A DNA stretch of 64,000 bases from positions 25,785,484 to 25,849,483 of the forward strand of contig NC_092564.1 of assembly GCF_037975245.1 (NCBI RefSeq), given 5' to 3'. The stretch is from Apostichopus japonicus (taxonomy: Eukaryota > Echinodermata > Holothuroidea > Aspidochirotida > Stichopodidae). A model generated the notes under the pieces. The model saw nothing but the letters and a program-made list of their open reading frames with translations. It ran no database searches and was not told the DNA's origin. The position numbers were made by a program, and so were the translations under genes. Each line of letters starts with the position of its first letter. Position 1 is the first letter of the stretch. Below, piece by piece: positions 24,994-36,044 of this stretch.

Positions 24994-27728
24994 TCACTTT
25001 TCACTCACAATGTCCCTCGCAATCAGCTCCTTCATTATTTCATTGGTTCCTCCAACGATCGGCATTGCTCGAGCAGAATATAGTGCCCTGGCCACGGGGT
25101 ACTCCCTCATGTACCCGTAACCACCGTGTAGCTGTACGCCCTCATCACATACCCTGTTAACCATTTCTGTTGTACTGTAAGAAAACAATAACAAAAGGTA
25201 CAAGTTAAAACAGTATACCACAGATTGTTGTAGCGTACCTATACGTTAGCATCCGGGGCTTTCCTCGACCTCTTACATCCTCTCAGTCCCACTCCTCCCG
25301 ACCTAACTTAAATCCAGACCAAATAATAATTGGTTTCGAATCTTCGCGCTGAATGTGCTTTAATATAGCGCCATACCAATAACAGAAGGATGGGGTATGG
25401 GAAAAATTAATGTACGGTCCAGTCTGTGTCTAAGGTTAGTTTAGTCCACCAAACTAGCACATGGAAAGACGAAATTATGCAATTAGACATAACTACCAAT
25501 TAATTTGTCAAATGAAACAATACATAAGTAATTGCAAACACCAGTACCCTTCATGAATATTTAATTACAAGCTACATATTTATACTTCACACCCCTCATT
25601 CATTAACTCTGCACTGGAGAAGACAGTATTTGACCTTTAACCCCTTCAGCATTGACTTCAGTCGCCTTTGTAACTATTTAGTATGATAAGGTTGCTTGTT
25701 TATTCAACATTTGTCCATGTATTCATAGCAAAAAGGCACTTGTCGTCCCATTTGACCTTTGACCTATGACTTTCCATTCTGAAGGTCTTCAGGGCACCTA
25801 ACTCCTATCAACTTTGGACTGAGAAAAATCGGTCTAGTGGTCAACGGGATTGTTTACATATATACGCAATGAAATTACACACCTGACCGTTGATATCAGT
25901 AACCATTATAGCCAATAGGAGATGCCCATTAAAGGTATGCTGTATTGGCCCCAAATATGCTAGATATTCAAATATGGTCACCTTAGGTCAAAATTCTTAA
26001 ACTGTTTTTATTACAACCTTCGAAGAAATTTTCCTCACTGGGACATTCAATCATCTTGCGTGTTCTTTAAAAATGTTTGAAAACAATTTGGAAAGTAAAG
26101 ACCTCCTGGAAAGTATTTTCTGAAACTTCTAGCAATTATAGCGTGCTATAATTTGGGGCCTATACTGACCACCTATAAACCTGTAAAGTTTGGAGGTCAT
26201 TTCAAAGTTCCCCTTGGCGTTTACAGCAAAAACTGAATAACATCGACCCAGCAGTTTAGGTGGAATGTTTGACAAACAATTGCAAATGTAACACACACAA
26301 ATATGGGCAGCTTTGGTACACTCTTCCAGATATGGACTTCCGGTCACTCTAGCATGGGTGTCGCCCTGAGTTCGCTAACAACGAATTATTATGTTCACCA
26401 TGACAACCGTTGCTATGGCAACTGAGGCGGCCATAATAGGCTCCATTGACCAACCGATAACAGTCTCTCAATGACCACCATCACCCTTAATATTTATCAT
26501 ACCAAACGTTCTCAAAGAGGATCGGGACACATTTCCCCCTCCCAACACTCCTTACACTGGGTACATATCGGTAACGGGTCATTTAGCACCTGTTCCAGTA
26601 TCTTGCCCCACCAATCTGAAACTCCTAGCGACACTGGGTTACCGCTACGTGATCGAGTAGAATGACTCGAGGTTTAGAACTCACCTTAATTTTCAATTTC
26701 TTTTGTATTTCTCACCTTAATTTGATCATTGATGCCGTTGTACTGTCCAGACGTCCTTCCTGGTACATCTGTATACCCATGTCCATAAAGGCCCTGTTCA
26801 CACATATCTTGGTCTTAAGGGCAGCTAAACGATGTTGAATTGTCTGTGATGTGAAAATCAATGAGAAAAAGAACTTGTTTTCATAAAAAAAATCTTTAAG
26901 TTTTTTAAGAGCATTTGATTGATTTTACTATATATTTCGAGACATTACTTCAATATAGTATATGGAAGTATTTGGTAACCCGTTTTTTACTTTCCTTTGT
27001 ATTTTATCCGTCAGTTGATTAGTCTGTCTGTCCGTCCGTCAGCTAATCAGTCTGACTGTCTGTCATATCGATATTATTTTTAAGGGTTATTCAAGCGTTG
27101 GTTACTTCTAGTTTCTGTTTTGCATTTGTTTAAGCGTTTCATAAAGTACTTCTCCTTCCAAACAGGACACCCAACCCCCGCCCCCTCCTCGATTTGACAA
27201 ATTATGGTACTTGTTAGCACTTTCGCTTATCAACACTGAGCAGGAATACCCTCATTAAAGATGACAATAATAAAAATAAATAAAAAAAATACGCGAAAAT
27301 TAACACCAACCTGAAGTTTTGACAAGGTCTTCCCAAAAGCCTTTCGCTGACGTACATAGTCACGTGTCGTTTCAAACACCGTCTCCGCCATTGCCTGTGA
27401 ACAGAGGCCGAGCATCAACCGTTCTCTAGGGAGCTGGTTCATTAGTCTATAAAACCCTTTATGGAGCCCCTCCTCTCCACTTAACAGAGCACTCGATGGT
27501 AAACGAACATCGTCGAAAAATAACTCGCCGGTATCCTGAAATATTATCATTTACGGGGACACAAAAATGGACCAAAAGAAAAAATTTAAAATTCGCATAT
27601 TATTGAAAGCTTCTTCTTAATCCCTAAAATAAGCAGCATATGAAATCAATGTTGAACTAATCCAGATCACTTGTATAGCTCACGTCCGGGTGTGTGTGTA
27701 TATATATATATATATATATGTATATGTA

Positions 27729-27803
<75 letters not shown>

Positions 27804-27912
27804 TATATATATATATATATTATGTATATGTATATTTATATATATATATATATATATTCTATATATATATATATATAAATATACATATACATATATATAT
27901 ATATATATATAT

Positions 27913-27949
<37 letters not shown>

Positions 27950-29785
27950 GATATATTCGATATTTATATAGTCTCTCTCACCGTTAAGTTTGCTCCCATT
28001 TTCGCCAGTGGTTTACTGTTAGTAAACCCAGGAGTTCCAGTTTCGACTAAGAACAAAGACATGGCGTGCGCCCTCTTTGTCGATTCTAGATCTGTGATTG
28101 CTGCCACCACTGTGAGATCTGCTAAATATCCATTTGTGATAAAAACCTGAGAATAAAATCAGCAAGATGGTTGCATTTGAGTAGAGTATCGTCAGAATAT
28201 AGTTAATCAGTACACAAAGGCTGCGTACGGTATTTATTAACTAGACTACTTCTCGTTGACCAAGCCATGTAGAATGTAACACATGATTGTTTATACCACC
28301 CACTAGCATCCAACTAAGAGATTCGTGAGGGTAACAATATTTGGTTGAATCTAATTTGCGAGTTATTATACTATAGGCTACAACCGTTTAGTCTTATTTA
28401 AGAAACGTTATCGGAAGTAACGTTTTTACTGGTATATTTGGCATATTTACCTTACTTCCGTTTAGGATCCAATCATCACCTTTCTTCTTCGCGTATGTTT
28501 TCATCCCCTGTAGATCGCTGGGAATGAGATGTGAGGAAACAACTTTCTCTTCATATTAAAGACTGAAAACTACTTTATAGAGATAAAGAAAAAGTAAAGC
28601 TTATATCACTTTACCTCGATTGCTCATAACTGTCAAACTAATAGCTTTAACAGCCCTCCAACCGCTGAGGTAAGTTTTAACTTAAAGAGTAATTACATAC
28701 GTGTACAAAGGATTAGTATAATGAAATGACCTATACACATTCTAATCAAAGCGACTGAACTATCTAGTCTAACATGCATTACCCTTTTTGTGCTTTCTTT
28801 ATTGGTATGTAGGCCCTATATGATATTACCACGGTATCTCTGTATAGTAAGACCAATCTTTATAGGAGTAAGTGTCTTATAAGGAACGACTGTTTCTTAT
28901 TTTAGACGATAATATGGTACAGGCTCCTTCGCAAAGCATATTTCTATAAATTTCGAAAACAAAATCTTTCGAATTCTAAACATGCGAAAAAGATACTCAT
29001 CAAATAGAATATCTTTAGGTACAAAATTACTTTGCAGACCGTTAAGAAACACTGCTATTAGACCAGGTTGTATTTCTATACAACTTTTTTTTGAGAAATG
29101 ATCGTTTTAATCATATAGGGATCAACCATTAAAGTGGCTGGACTAATAAGCCTAACACTTAACCATTAGGTCCAGTTTATCGGTAGGAAAACAAAACCTA
29201 TTAGCAAATCGTTTGACTTTTTTTTTTCACTTCGAGTGAATATTATTTCCCATGTCTCAGCTTCGCGTCTACCATTTCATGTCGATTTAAAGGTATAAAA
29301 TAACAATGAAGCGATACTCGTGGAAGAGCGGCCATTTTGACTGAACTCATAACTGGTGGTGGCGTGCTCACATACCTTCCGGCTGATGGTTCCGTTAATG
29401 CTATAGCACCAACAATCTCTCCACTGACCATCCCTGGTATGTACTTGCTCTTCTGTTCTGGTGTACCGTAGGATACAATATAAGGCATTGTAAGGTCACT
29501 ATGTGCTACAACGTTTGTACCGATGAAATGTTGGTACACTCTGTATAGGAATAAATTTCACACATATCGAAAAGAAAAAGAAGATATACTATAGTGAATA
29601 AATGAAACAACATCGCTCCTTATAAACTGCCGTATTTTAAATCTATTTTGCATTCACCCTAAGCCTTTCATCATATTTCGTTTACTTACAGCCCACAATT
29701 CGTATACACTTTAAGAATACGTTCCTATAAATGCACAGTCTCCTTTCTGTTGAATAAACACTTTCTAACATACATAATATTATAC

Positions 29786-29842
<57 letters not shown>

Positions 29843-32324
29843 TATTAACTTTGGCGTAAGTTCAATTCCCTGATCTGTAACGCATTTGTCATCCAGTGTA
29901 AGTTCTCCCAACCCTCCCGAACCGCAACACACATGTATACATGTGCTTTGAGGGTGAACTTTCGTAGAATGGGTCTAGTTCAAAATCTAAGAATAAAATA
30001 ACTTAATCAAGTAGGTTAGGCATTAACAGGACCAGTGAGGTCATAGCATCTCTCTAATTACAGGAGCTCACGTGCTGATCTTTGAAGAATTTTGATGATA
30101 TAAAAAATGTTCATGGGCAAAATGAAATTAATAGGTTACAATGGCCGCACGCAAAGGGTGCTAATTTGCCCCACTGCTAATCTCGTTGCGAGCAAAAGTA
30201 TGATTGCAGCTAATTTTAGTGAAAAAAATCAGAAGAGGGGTCCGCCCCCCTGGGCCCCTCGATGGCCCAGAACCCAGTAAACTGTGAACAACTTATTCTG
30301 TGCGATATTCTGTCCTCACAGGAAAAAAGGTTCCTTGACCAATTACGTCATTATTTATACTTGGTTAAAGTTGAAAGAAGCTTTGATTAACTTTTCTTTT
30401 CTGGTACCGTAGTTCACTTACTGTTCTTCGATTACGATCGTTGATGTGATAAAATCGCCACCGACACCGCCGATGTCTGTCGGTACATCGACACCGAGAT
30501 ACCCTTGAGCACCGAGTTTACGCCAGAATACCTCCTTGTCGACATATCCCTGTCTCTCCCAACTAAAGGACAATGAATCAGATGAGTTGAACTATAGGTG
30601 AGTTGTAGTTGACCACAGTTGACCACAGATGCATAGGTGTTTATCGTACCGTTTAGCTTTGTGCTCCAATCAGGCTGTTTCTGTGTTAAATTGCATATTA
30701 CCTACCCCAAATGTACAATTTTCTAATCTTACTCACACTCCTGGCGTAGTTCTATTGTAAGGACAGCATGAAAACATGTGTCATGGGCTTTGAATATATG
30801 AATGCTGGCTTGGAAGTAAAGCTTGTATGGATCAAATGAAGTATGAGAACCCCAAACAGTACTTACCAATATTAACCTATATAAGTATGGTATAATTAGT
30901 GTAATGAACTCGAGTAAAAGAGCAGGTTAAAAATATGCAGATACATTTTTAGTCACACTTTGACTTACCGGTCGTGATGTGGGGTTAACTCATCCCGAAA
31001 AAATCTTCTCACGTTTGCCCTAAAAATATCATGCTCTTCGTTAAATATCTGCCTGGTGCCAATGTCAATCAAGGAATCGGATTGACCAATCTCTGGTCTT
31101 GTTGTGCGCATGTCCAAGTAAAGAAAAAACAAGACAAAGTTAGGAAAAGTAATACTGGTCTCAATTCGTTACGGTATATATCTTATAAAGGTATAACATT
31201 GTCAGGAGCGCAACCACGAATTCTTCGGGGGGGGGGGGGGGTTAGCCCCCCCCCAGAGCAAAATCACTGTGATCAGCCCCCGCCATCACACACTGGCAGA
31301 GAGAATATTACATAAAATCATAATGTACGGTCCATTAATATATAATATGTAGCATATATGCGGTACGACCTAAACAGTCAAAACAATTTCAACGTCGTTT
31401 CAAAAGTTACAAATATCGCATCATTTTGCATCTAAGCGCCCTCTTTTTCACCAAACTTTCTCAGAAACCCTTCTCTTGGGCGACTTAACATCTTAAAGGA
31501 AGAAAGAAAGTTAGTTGCGCCTCTTAATACTGAATTAGTGTACGTCATGTAAAATATACGTACATATCATTATAAAAATTATAGTGTGTAGTAGATCGTA
31601 GGATATAACAATTTAAATGACTGCTTTCATTCGTAAATTCAACTTGTGTAGCTTTAAAATTTCCTTTAGTTCCTACGTGTCGTTTACGATATATGGATGT
31701 AATTCAGATTTTGTACTTTTGTACGGTGAATTTGAAGCAAAAAAAAAAAATGTATGACGTCATCATTGCATATCACAAAATAATATGTGCTTCTTTCTCT
31801 TTAATATGCAGTCTTTTGCCTGTAACTTTTGTGTGGAAGTTGGCATTATTCTGACGTTGATACATTTCCAATGACGCTGATGTATTCACATACTGATGTA
31901 AGCAACCTGTAAGCTATGAAATTTGAGGGAGCTTATTAAAGTGTTTCTTACCGTTTTTTGATTTGCTGAAGGATCGGGGAAGCAACTATTGTGTAATACC
32001 TGACGAGAAGAAAATTGTTTAGAGGATGATATATATTCAGTTCTGGTGTATTAATGATCGATTTTAAGTAATCTGCGGCATCAGTGTATGTTATACTTTT
32101 ACACCACTCTTCGTTTCCAAGAATTTAAAGAACTACTAGCTCCTCGGTCAAAGTGGCTGAACAATTTAACCTAGCAGAAACACAGCTTCAGACAAGCTGA
32201 CAAGCAGCCATACAATTCATATATAATATAATACAATGTAATATATAATAATATTAATATATTGTACTTGATCACTATCAACCTTGAGAGCGCTCAATAC
32301 CGAGGCAGCGCATGATCTATATAT

Positions 32325-32419
<95 letters not shown>

Positions 32420-32423
32420 TATG

Positions 32424-32521
<98 letters not shown>

Positions 32522-32804
32522 GTATGATCAGGGAGAGGTGAAGATAGCAGCGAATGAACATCACCCCTTATTACGAACGAACTATACAGTACAGTATATC
32601 TATATCACAACTGTAAAATAAATGTCGACAGCTTTGAAAATATCGACAGTTTTCATCAAGTCCGGCCTTATAATGTTATTGGACAGTGTAACATATTTAC
32701 CTTCCATTTAGCAGGCTCCTGCAACCGGCATCGTAACAACAGCTAAACTGTTTGGACACGTTTAGGAAGAATTGCCCGTTTCTCTGTATGAAAGAAGCCG
32801 CCAT
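24994..32804 (-). CDS. ACADL: Long-chain acyl-CoA dehydrogenase-like gene A, complete
   Basis: Ten coding exons, complement of 24994-25174, 26716-26843, 27311-27535, 27982-28146, 28451-28517, 29376-29540, 30422-30562, 30969-31097, 31952-31999 and 32701-32804, give 450 aa; human ACADL is about 430. All junctions are GT-AG and phases match genes B and C. The product should be a mitochondrial FAD enzyme that introduces the 2,3-trans double bond into fatty acyl-CoA and passes electrons to ETF. Seen: [13 protein letters not shown] start with a basic Ser-rich transit-like leader, LTEPSAGSD FAD/substrate loop, QLPRERL with catalytic Glu near residue 311 (equivalent to human precursor Glu291), [12 protein letters not shown], and QLHGGYGYM and [10 protein letters not shown] near the C-terminus. 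The frame is open upstream of the ATG; paralogy with MAAS starts decides the start. Exon 27982-28146 has a diverged end ([14 protein letters not shown]). The 48-nt second exon is predicted from phase and splice sites only. Confidence 0.88.
25933..26174. mobile_element. TTAA-type MITE, family 2, in the last intron of gene A
   Basis: TTAA|AGGTATGCTGTATTGGCCCC at the left faces an inverted copy at the right, whose reverse complement is AGGTGGTCAGTATAGGCCCC. The right flank is ATAA, a decayed TTAA. It is 242 bp with no coding capacity. Confidence 0.7.
26409..26422. promoter_or_regulatory. X-box-like inverted repeat in the last intron of gene A
   Basis: GTTGCTATGGCAAC has half-sites GTTGC and GCAAC around 4 bp, one base from the perfect palindrome at 10832. 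It is a possible RFX-type site; no functional evidence. Confidence 0.25.
27699..27965. repeat. (TA)n microsatellite filling most of an intron of gene A
   Basis: A TATATA array with occasional TATGTA and TTCTAT interruptions. It ends about 16 bp from the donor at 27981, so more than half of the 446-bp intron is TA repeat. Tyr/Ile frames across it are artefacts. Confidence 0.95.
29788..29838. repeat. (TA)n microsatellite in an intron of gene A
   Basis: About 50 bp of uninterrupted TA between the exons at 29376-29540 and 30422-30562. Confidence 0.95.
32317..32516. repeat. (TA)n microsatellite in the first intron of gene A
   Basis: About 200 bp of TA repeat with TATAAATA and TATGTATA interruptions, between the first coding exon and the microexon. 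Confidence 0.95.
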
Positions 32805-33103
32805 TTTTGCCTGCAGGTCAATGGTAAACGGATTGTAATCAAATGTGACAATATATGCAAGTTTGATATTAAAGCCAACATCAACTATGTTTGCATGAGC
32901 TTTATCCTTATCTGACATTTGACGTTATATCATTACATTATAATGGAATCAATCCATATCATGTCAAGGATGAAAAAAAAAGTCTAAAGGTGAGGTTTAC
33001 TCAAGGATGAACCTTGCCAAGCTAGTAAACTAATATGAATATAATACGTAGAAGGCTGTAGAATCGCTTATGTCATACAGCATGACAATTTATCAAAGAT
33101 TAA

Positions 33104-33461
33104 AGGCATTGAAGACTCGCCCCAAACCGCTTGCCGCCCTCTGAAAAAAAAGTTAACTTTCCGTTGCTTGCAAGTGAAGTTTTTCTTGTCGCTACAAAAT
33201 GCAGACAGTAATGAAACGTGATACCTTGATATCTTTTATCTAGACCTGAGATGTCCATCACTTCTATGTACACTGTGCTGTGGGTATTGACCGCAGCTGT
33301 ATGTATTGACTGTACACTAGTGTCTAATCACCGACGGTAGCAAGCTGTGTGTGTATTTTCTGGGATCGATGGTGGTGTCTTACACTTCTGTTACACCTCA
33401 TTCGAAACTAGGTCAGATTACCGGCGTGAGACGTTTCTTTGTGCACGAGTCTTCACACCCT
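33104..33461 (-). mobile_element. TTAA-flanked MITE, family 1, copy b, 300 bp upstream of gene A
   Basis: TTAA occurs on both sides (33100-33103 and 33462-33465). Ends are AGGCATTGAAGACTCG and CGAGTCTTCACACCCT, imperfect inverted repeats. The interior is the reverse complement of 18570-18926. This is the cleanest copy and defines element length (358 bp) and target site. It lies in the likely promoter region of gene A. Confidence 0.88.
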
Positions 33462-34430
33462 TTAAAGGAAGGCTTTAGACGACAGCTTATACTCCGGATT
33501 TCTTATATGTGCATCAAATGATGTTGTAGAGAAGACACACACACCCAAATATCACCAGTGGTCTATCATGTGAAAGAGATAAACTTAATGAACACCCACC
33601 CCCCTCCTCACCCCACCCTCCAGCGGGGAGACACAAATCCAAACATCATCATTGCATGGTCTATCATGTGATAGAGATCAACTTTGTGAACATATTGTCC
33701 AAACAGCTAACGTAGATCACATTTAAGAGATATCACGGATTTAATGTTTCTTCACATGCAAGGCTGACGACCATTGATCAAGTCTAAATATTACATCATG
33801 GAGTCACATGTGCTTCATTCTTTGTTTATGTTTGTACTTTGGACAGAACTATAAGATCACAGTTCAATAAAAAGAAATATTAGATCTTTATTGTTTGTCA
33901 AGGTGATAACGTTTTCAGATAATATCAGGAATGCTCCCGCCTTGAATAAATTATCATGGGCTCCTCGGTCCAGGACTGTAGTTGTCAATGATAATCCACA
34001 GCTTTTACAGCTTATAATAACGGTATTTAACAAATATATCAGTTCATACAATCAACATAGCATGAAGACAAAAGATGGCGGCTAACATTTTCTAAGTTCT
34101 TCGTCAATTTTGGAAACCATGAAAATTGTATATGTTTTCATTGTTCTCATGTGACCGCGTAGCTGATCTATATCAGTTAGACTTGATAGTTCAGTCACTT
34201 TTATTGATGATGATCATTCAATGTAGTCTCGAATAATATGCTTACAATGCATTACAATTTGACAAACCTTGCACAAATGGAGTGTTAGAAGACATCCTTT
34301 AGATGTAACTTATTGGTACCATCTTTATATCAAATGTAAGAAAAGCAAGTTTGTGATATAATTCTCGTGCTCTCATTGGACAACCACTGTCACAGAAAGT
34401 AACAATATACGCGTATAATTGACATATTAC

Positions 34431-35241
34431 CTTCTTCCGTTAAGGATCCAACCATAACCTTTAATCTTGGCGTATGTTTTCATTCCCCTGTAGATCGCTG
34501 TTAATGAGATATGAGGGAACAACTCCCTTAATACTGATCTATGAACCCAGAGGCCCCTAAAACCAAAATTAATCAAAGTGGCTGGACTACTAGTCTAGCA
34601 CATGTTCTTTTTCTTTCGTTTATTAGACTATTGTATATCAACACTATAGCTCTGACTCATGTCAATCCTTAAAGGAGTAAAGCGTGTTACTAAATAAAAT
34701 ATTGATATCGTCTTTGTATAGCCTGTTTGCTATTTTAAACGTCTAAGACAAGACACATATCTTGAATATGTTGTATTCCGTTAAGAAGCATTGATATTTG
34801 GCTGGTTGTAAAGCCCTACCTAAAACTTATCATGCTTGAGAAATGACCCTTTCATCATATGCGGCCCATCAATTAAAGTGGCTGTACTACTTAGTCTAAC
34901 ACACAATTCAGTTCCTCGGATACGTCACAAAAGTCAATGGCAACGTATATAATAGCTATATGGGCTCAAAGAACATGTTTACACAATGTATTACAACTTG
35001 TCAAGGACAATGGATTTGTCTAATGTCATTCAAGAGTGATCTGCTGTTTCTATAAAGTTAATCATAAACATGTTTTAATTTATTATAATTTTAAAACAAT
35101 GGGATAATACTTAGGCTTGCACTCAGGAGCCGACGTCATTATCAATCTAGCCTTAAAGGAGATATAGACACCGATATATCACTGAGCACCGAGTTGACAC
35201 CAGAATACCTCCTTGTCGACATACCCTTGTCTCTCCCAACG
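34431..35241 (-). pseudogene. Remnant of another minus-strand ACADL-like gene
   Basis: 34431-34497 is a copy of the 67-nt exon of gene A (28451-28517), with a 1-nt insertion after CAGGGG and a 1-nt loss before the donor, so the frame is broken. 35161-35241 is a copy of the exon at 30422-30562 that begins [13 protein letters not shown] but then has a stop after LGAQ and fades out. The 165-nt exon that should lie between them is missing. Intron sequence next to 34497 also matches gene A (including two copies of an AAAGTGGCTGGACTA motif). The relic therefore came from duplication of genomic DNA. Confidence 0.8.
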
Positions 35242-35536
35242 GGAACAAAATAAAGAATCTGTTCAATGGAACTATTAAATGGAACGGTATTGTGTACGGT
35301 ATTGTGTATCAAATACCGCGATATATATATAGTACCGTTTTAGATTTGGGTTTTACGCTGAGCAGGTTTTTCCAGCCTGTGTCAAATCTTTGCAACATTC
35401 TGTGGCAGGCAGCACCAGACAGGGTGTCAGTATTTGTGTCGGTGCACATGTCAGTTTGTATGTAGTATGTGTGTCAAACTTTATTTAAGTATTTGTGTCC
35501 GTATATGTGCCTGTCCATAGACCATGATGTATGCCA

Positions 35537-35885
35537 GCATGTGTGTCATTCTGTGTGTCAATCTTTGTACCGATGTCTGTGCCAATCAGTGTCCCCTTCC
35601 ATGTGTCTCTCTGTCTGCCAATCTGTGTTCCAGTCTGCACCGGTGTATGTCAGTATATGTGTCATTCTGTGTGTCAATCTTAGTACCGATGTCTGTATCA
35701 ATCTATGTCCCCTTCCCTGTGTCTCTCTGTCTACCAGTCTGTGTTCCAGTCTGTGCCGGTGTATCCCAGCATGCATGTGTGTCATTCTGTGTGTCAATCT
35801 TTGTACCGATGTCTGTGCCAATCTATGTCCCCTTCCCTGTGTCTCTCTGTTTGCCAGGCTGTGTTCCAATCTGCAGGAATCGGTT
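35537..35885. repeat. Three-unit minisatellite of about 117-120 bp, upstream of gene B
   Basis: Units begin near 35539, 35655 and 35775 with ATGTGTGTCATTCTGTGTG and include TTGTACCGATGTCTGT, CCCCTTCC and TGTGTTCCAGTCTG. Frames are open on both strands because the unit is free of stops. One plus-strand frame runs on without a stop into the first exon of gene B. Confidence 0.85.
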
Positions 35886-36044
35886 ACTATAGAAATAAAT
35901 GCTGATATAAGACTGGACTTTATTTATGTACACAGGGGAAGGGTAAACAAACAGTTTATAGTACTACACAGAAGTGCTGTAAAATTGATTTTAACTATAT
36001 TCACCTTACATAATGTAACGATATACATATGGTTGTATAGCATC

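Noticed and set aside
27671-28150. Plus-strand Tyr/Ile frame continuing to 28150
   Set aside because: TA repeat followed by the antisense of a gene A exon.
32217-32564. Tyr/Ile frames on both strands
   Set aside because: (TA)n repeat artefact.
35558-35869. Minus-strand 103-codon frame upstream of gene B
   Set aside because: Stop-free minisatellite read backwards; no splice context or family resemblance.
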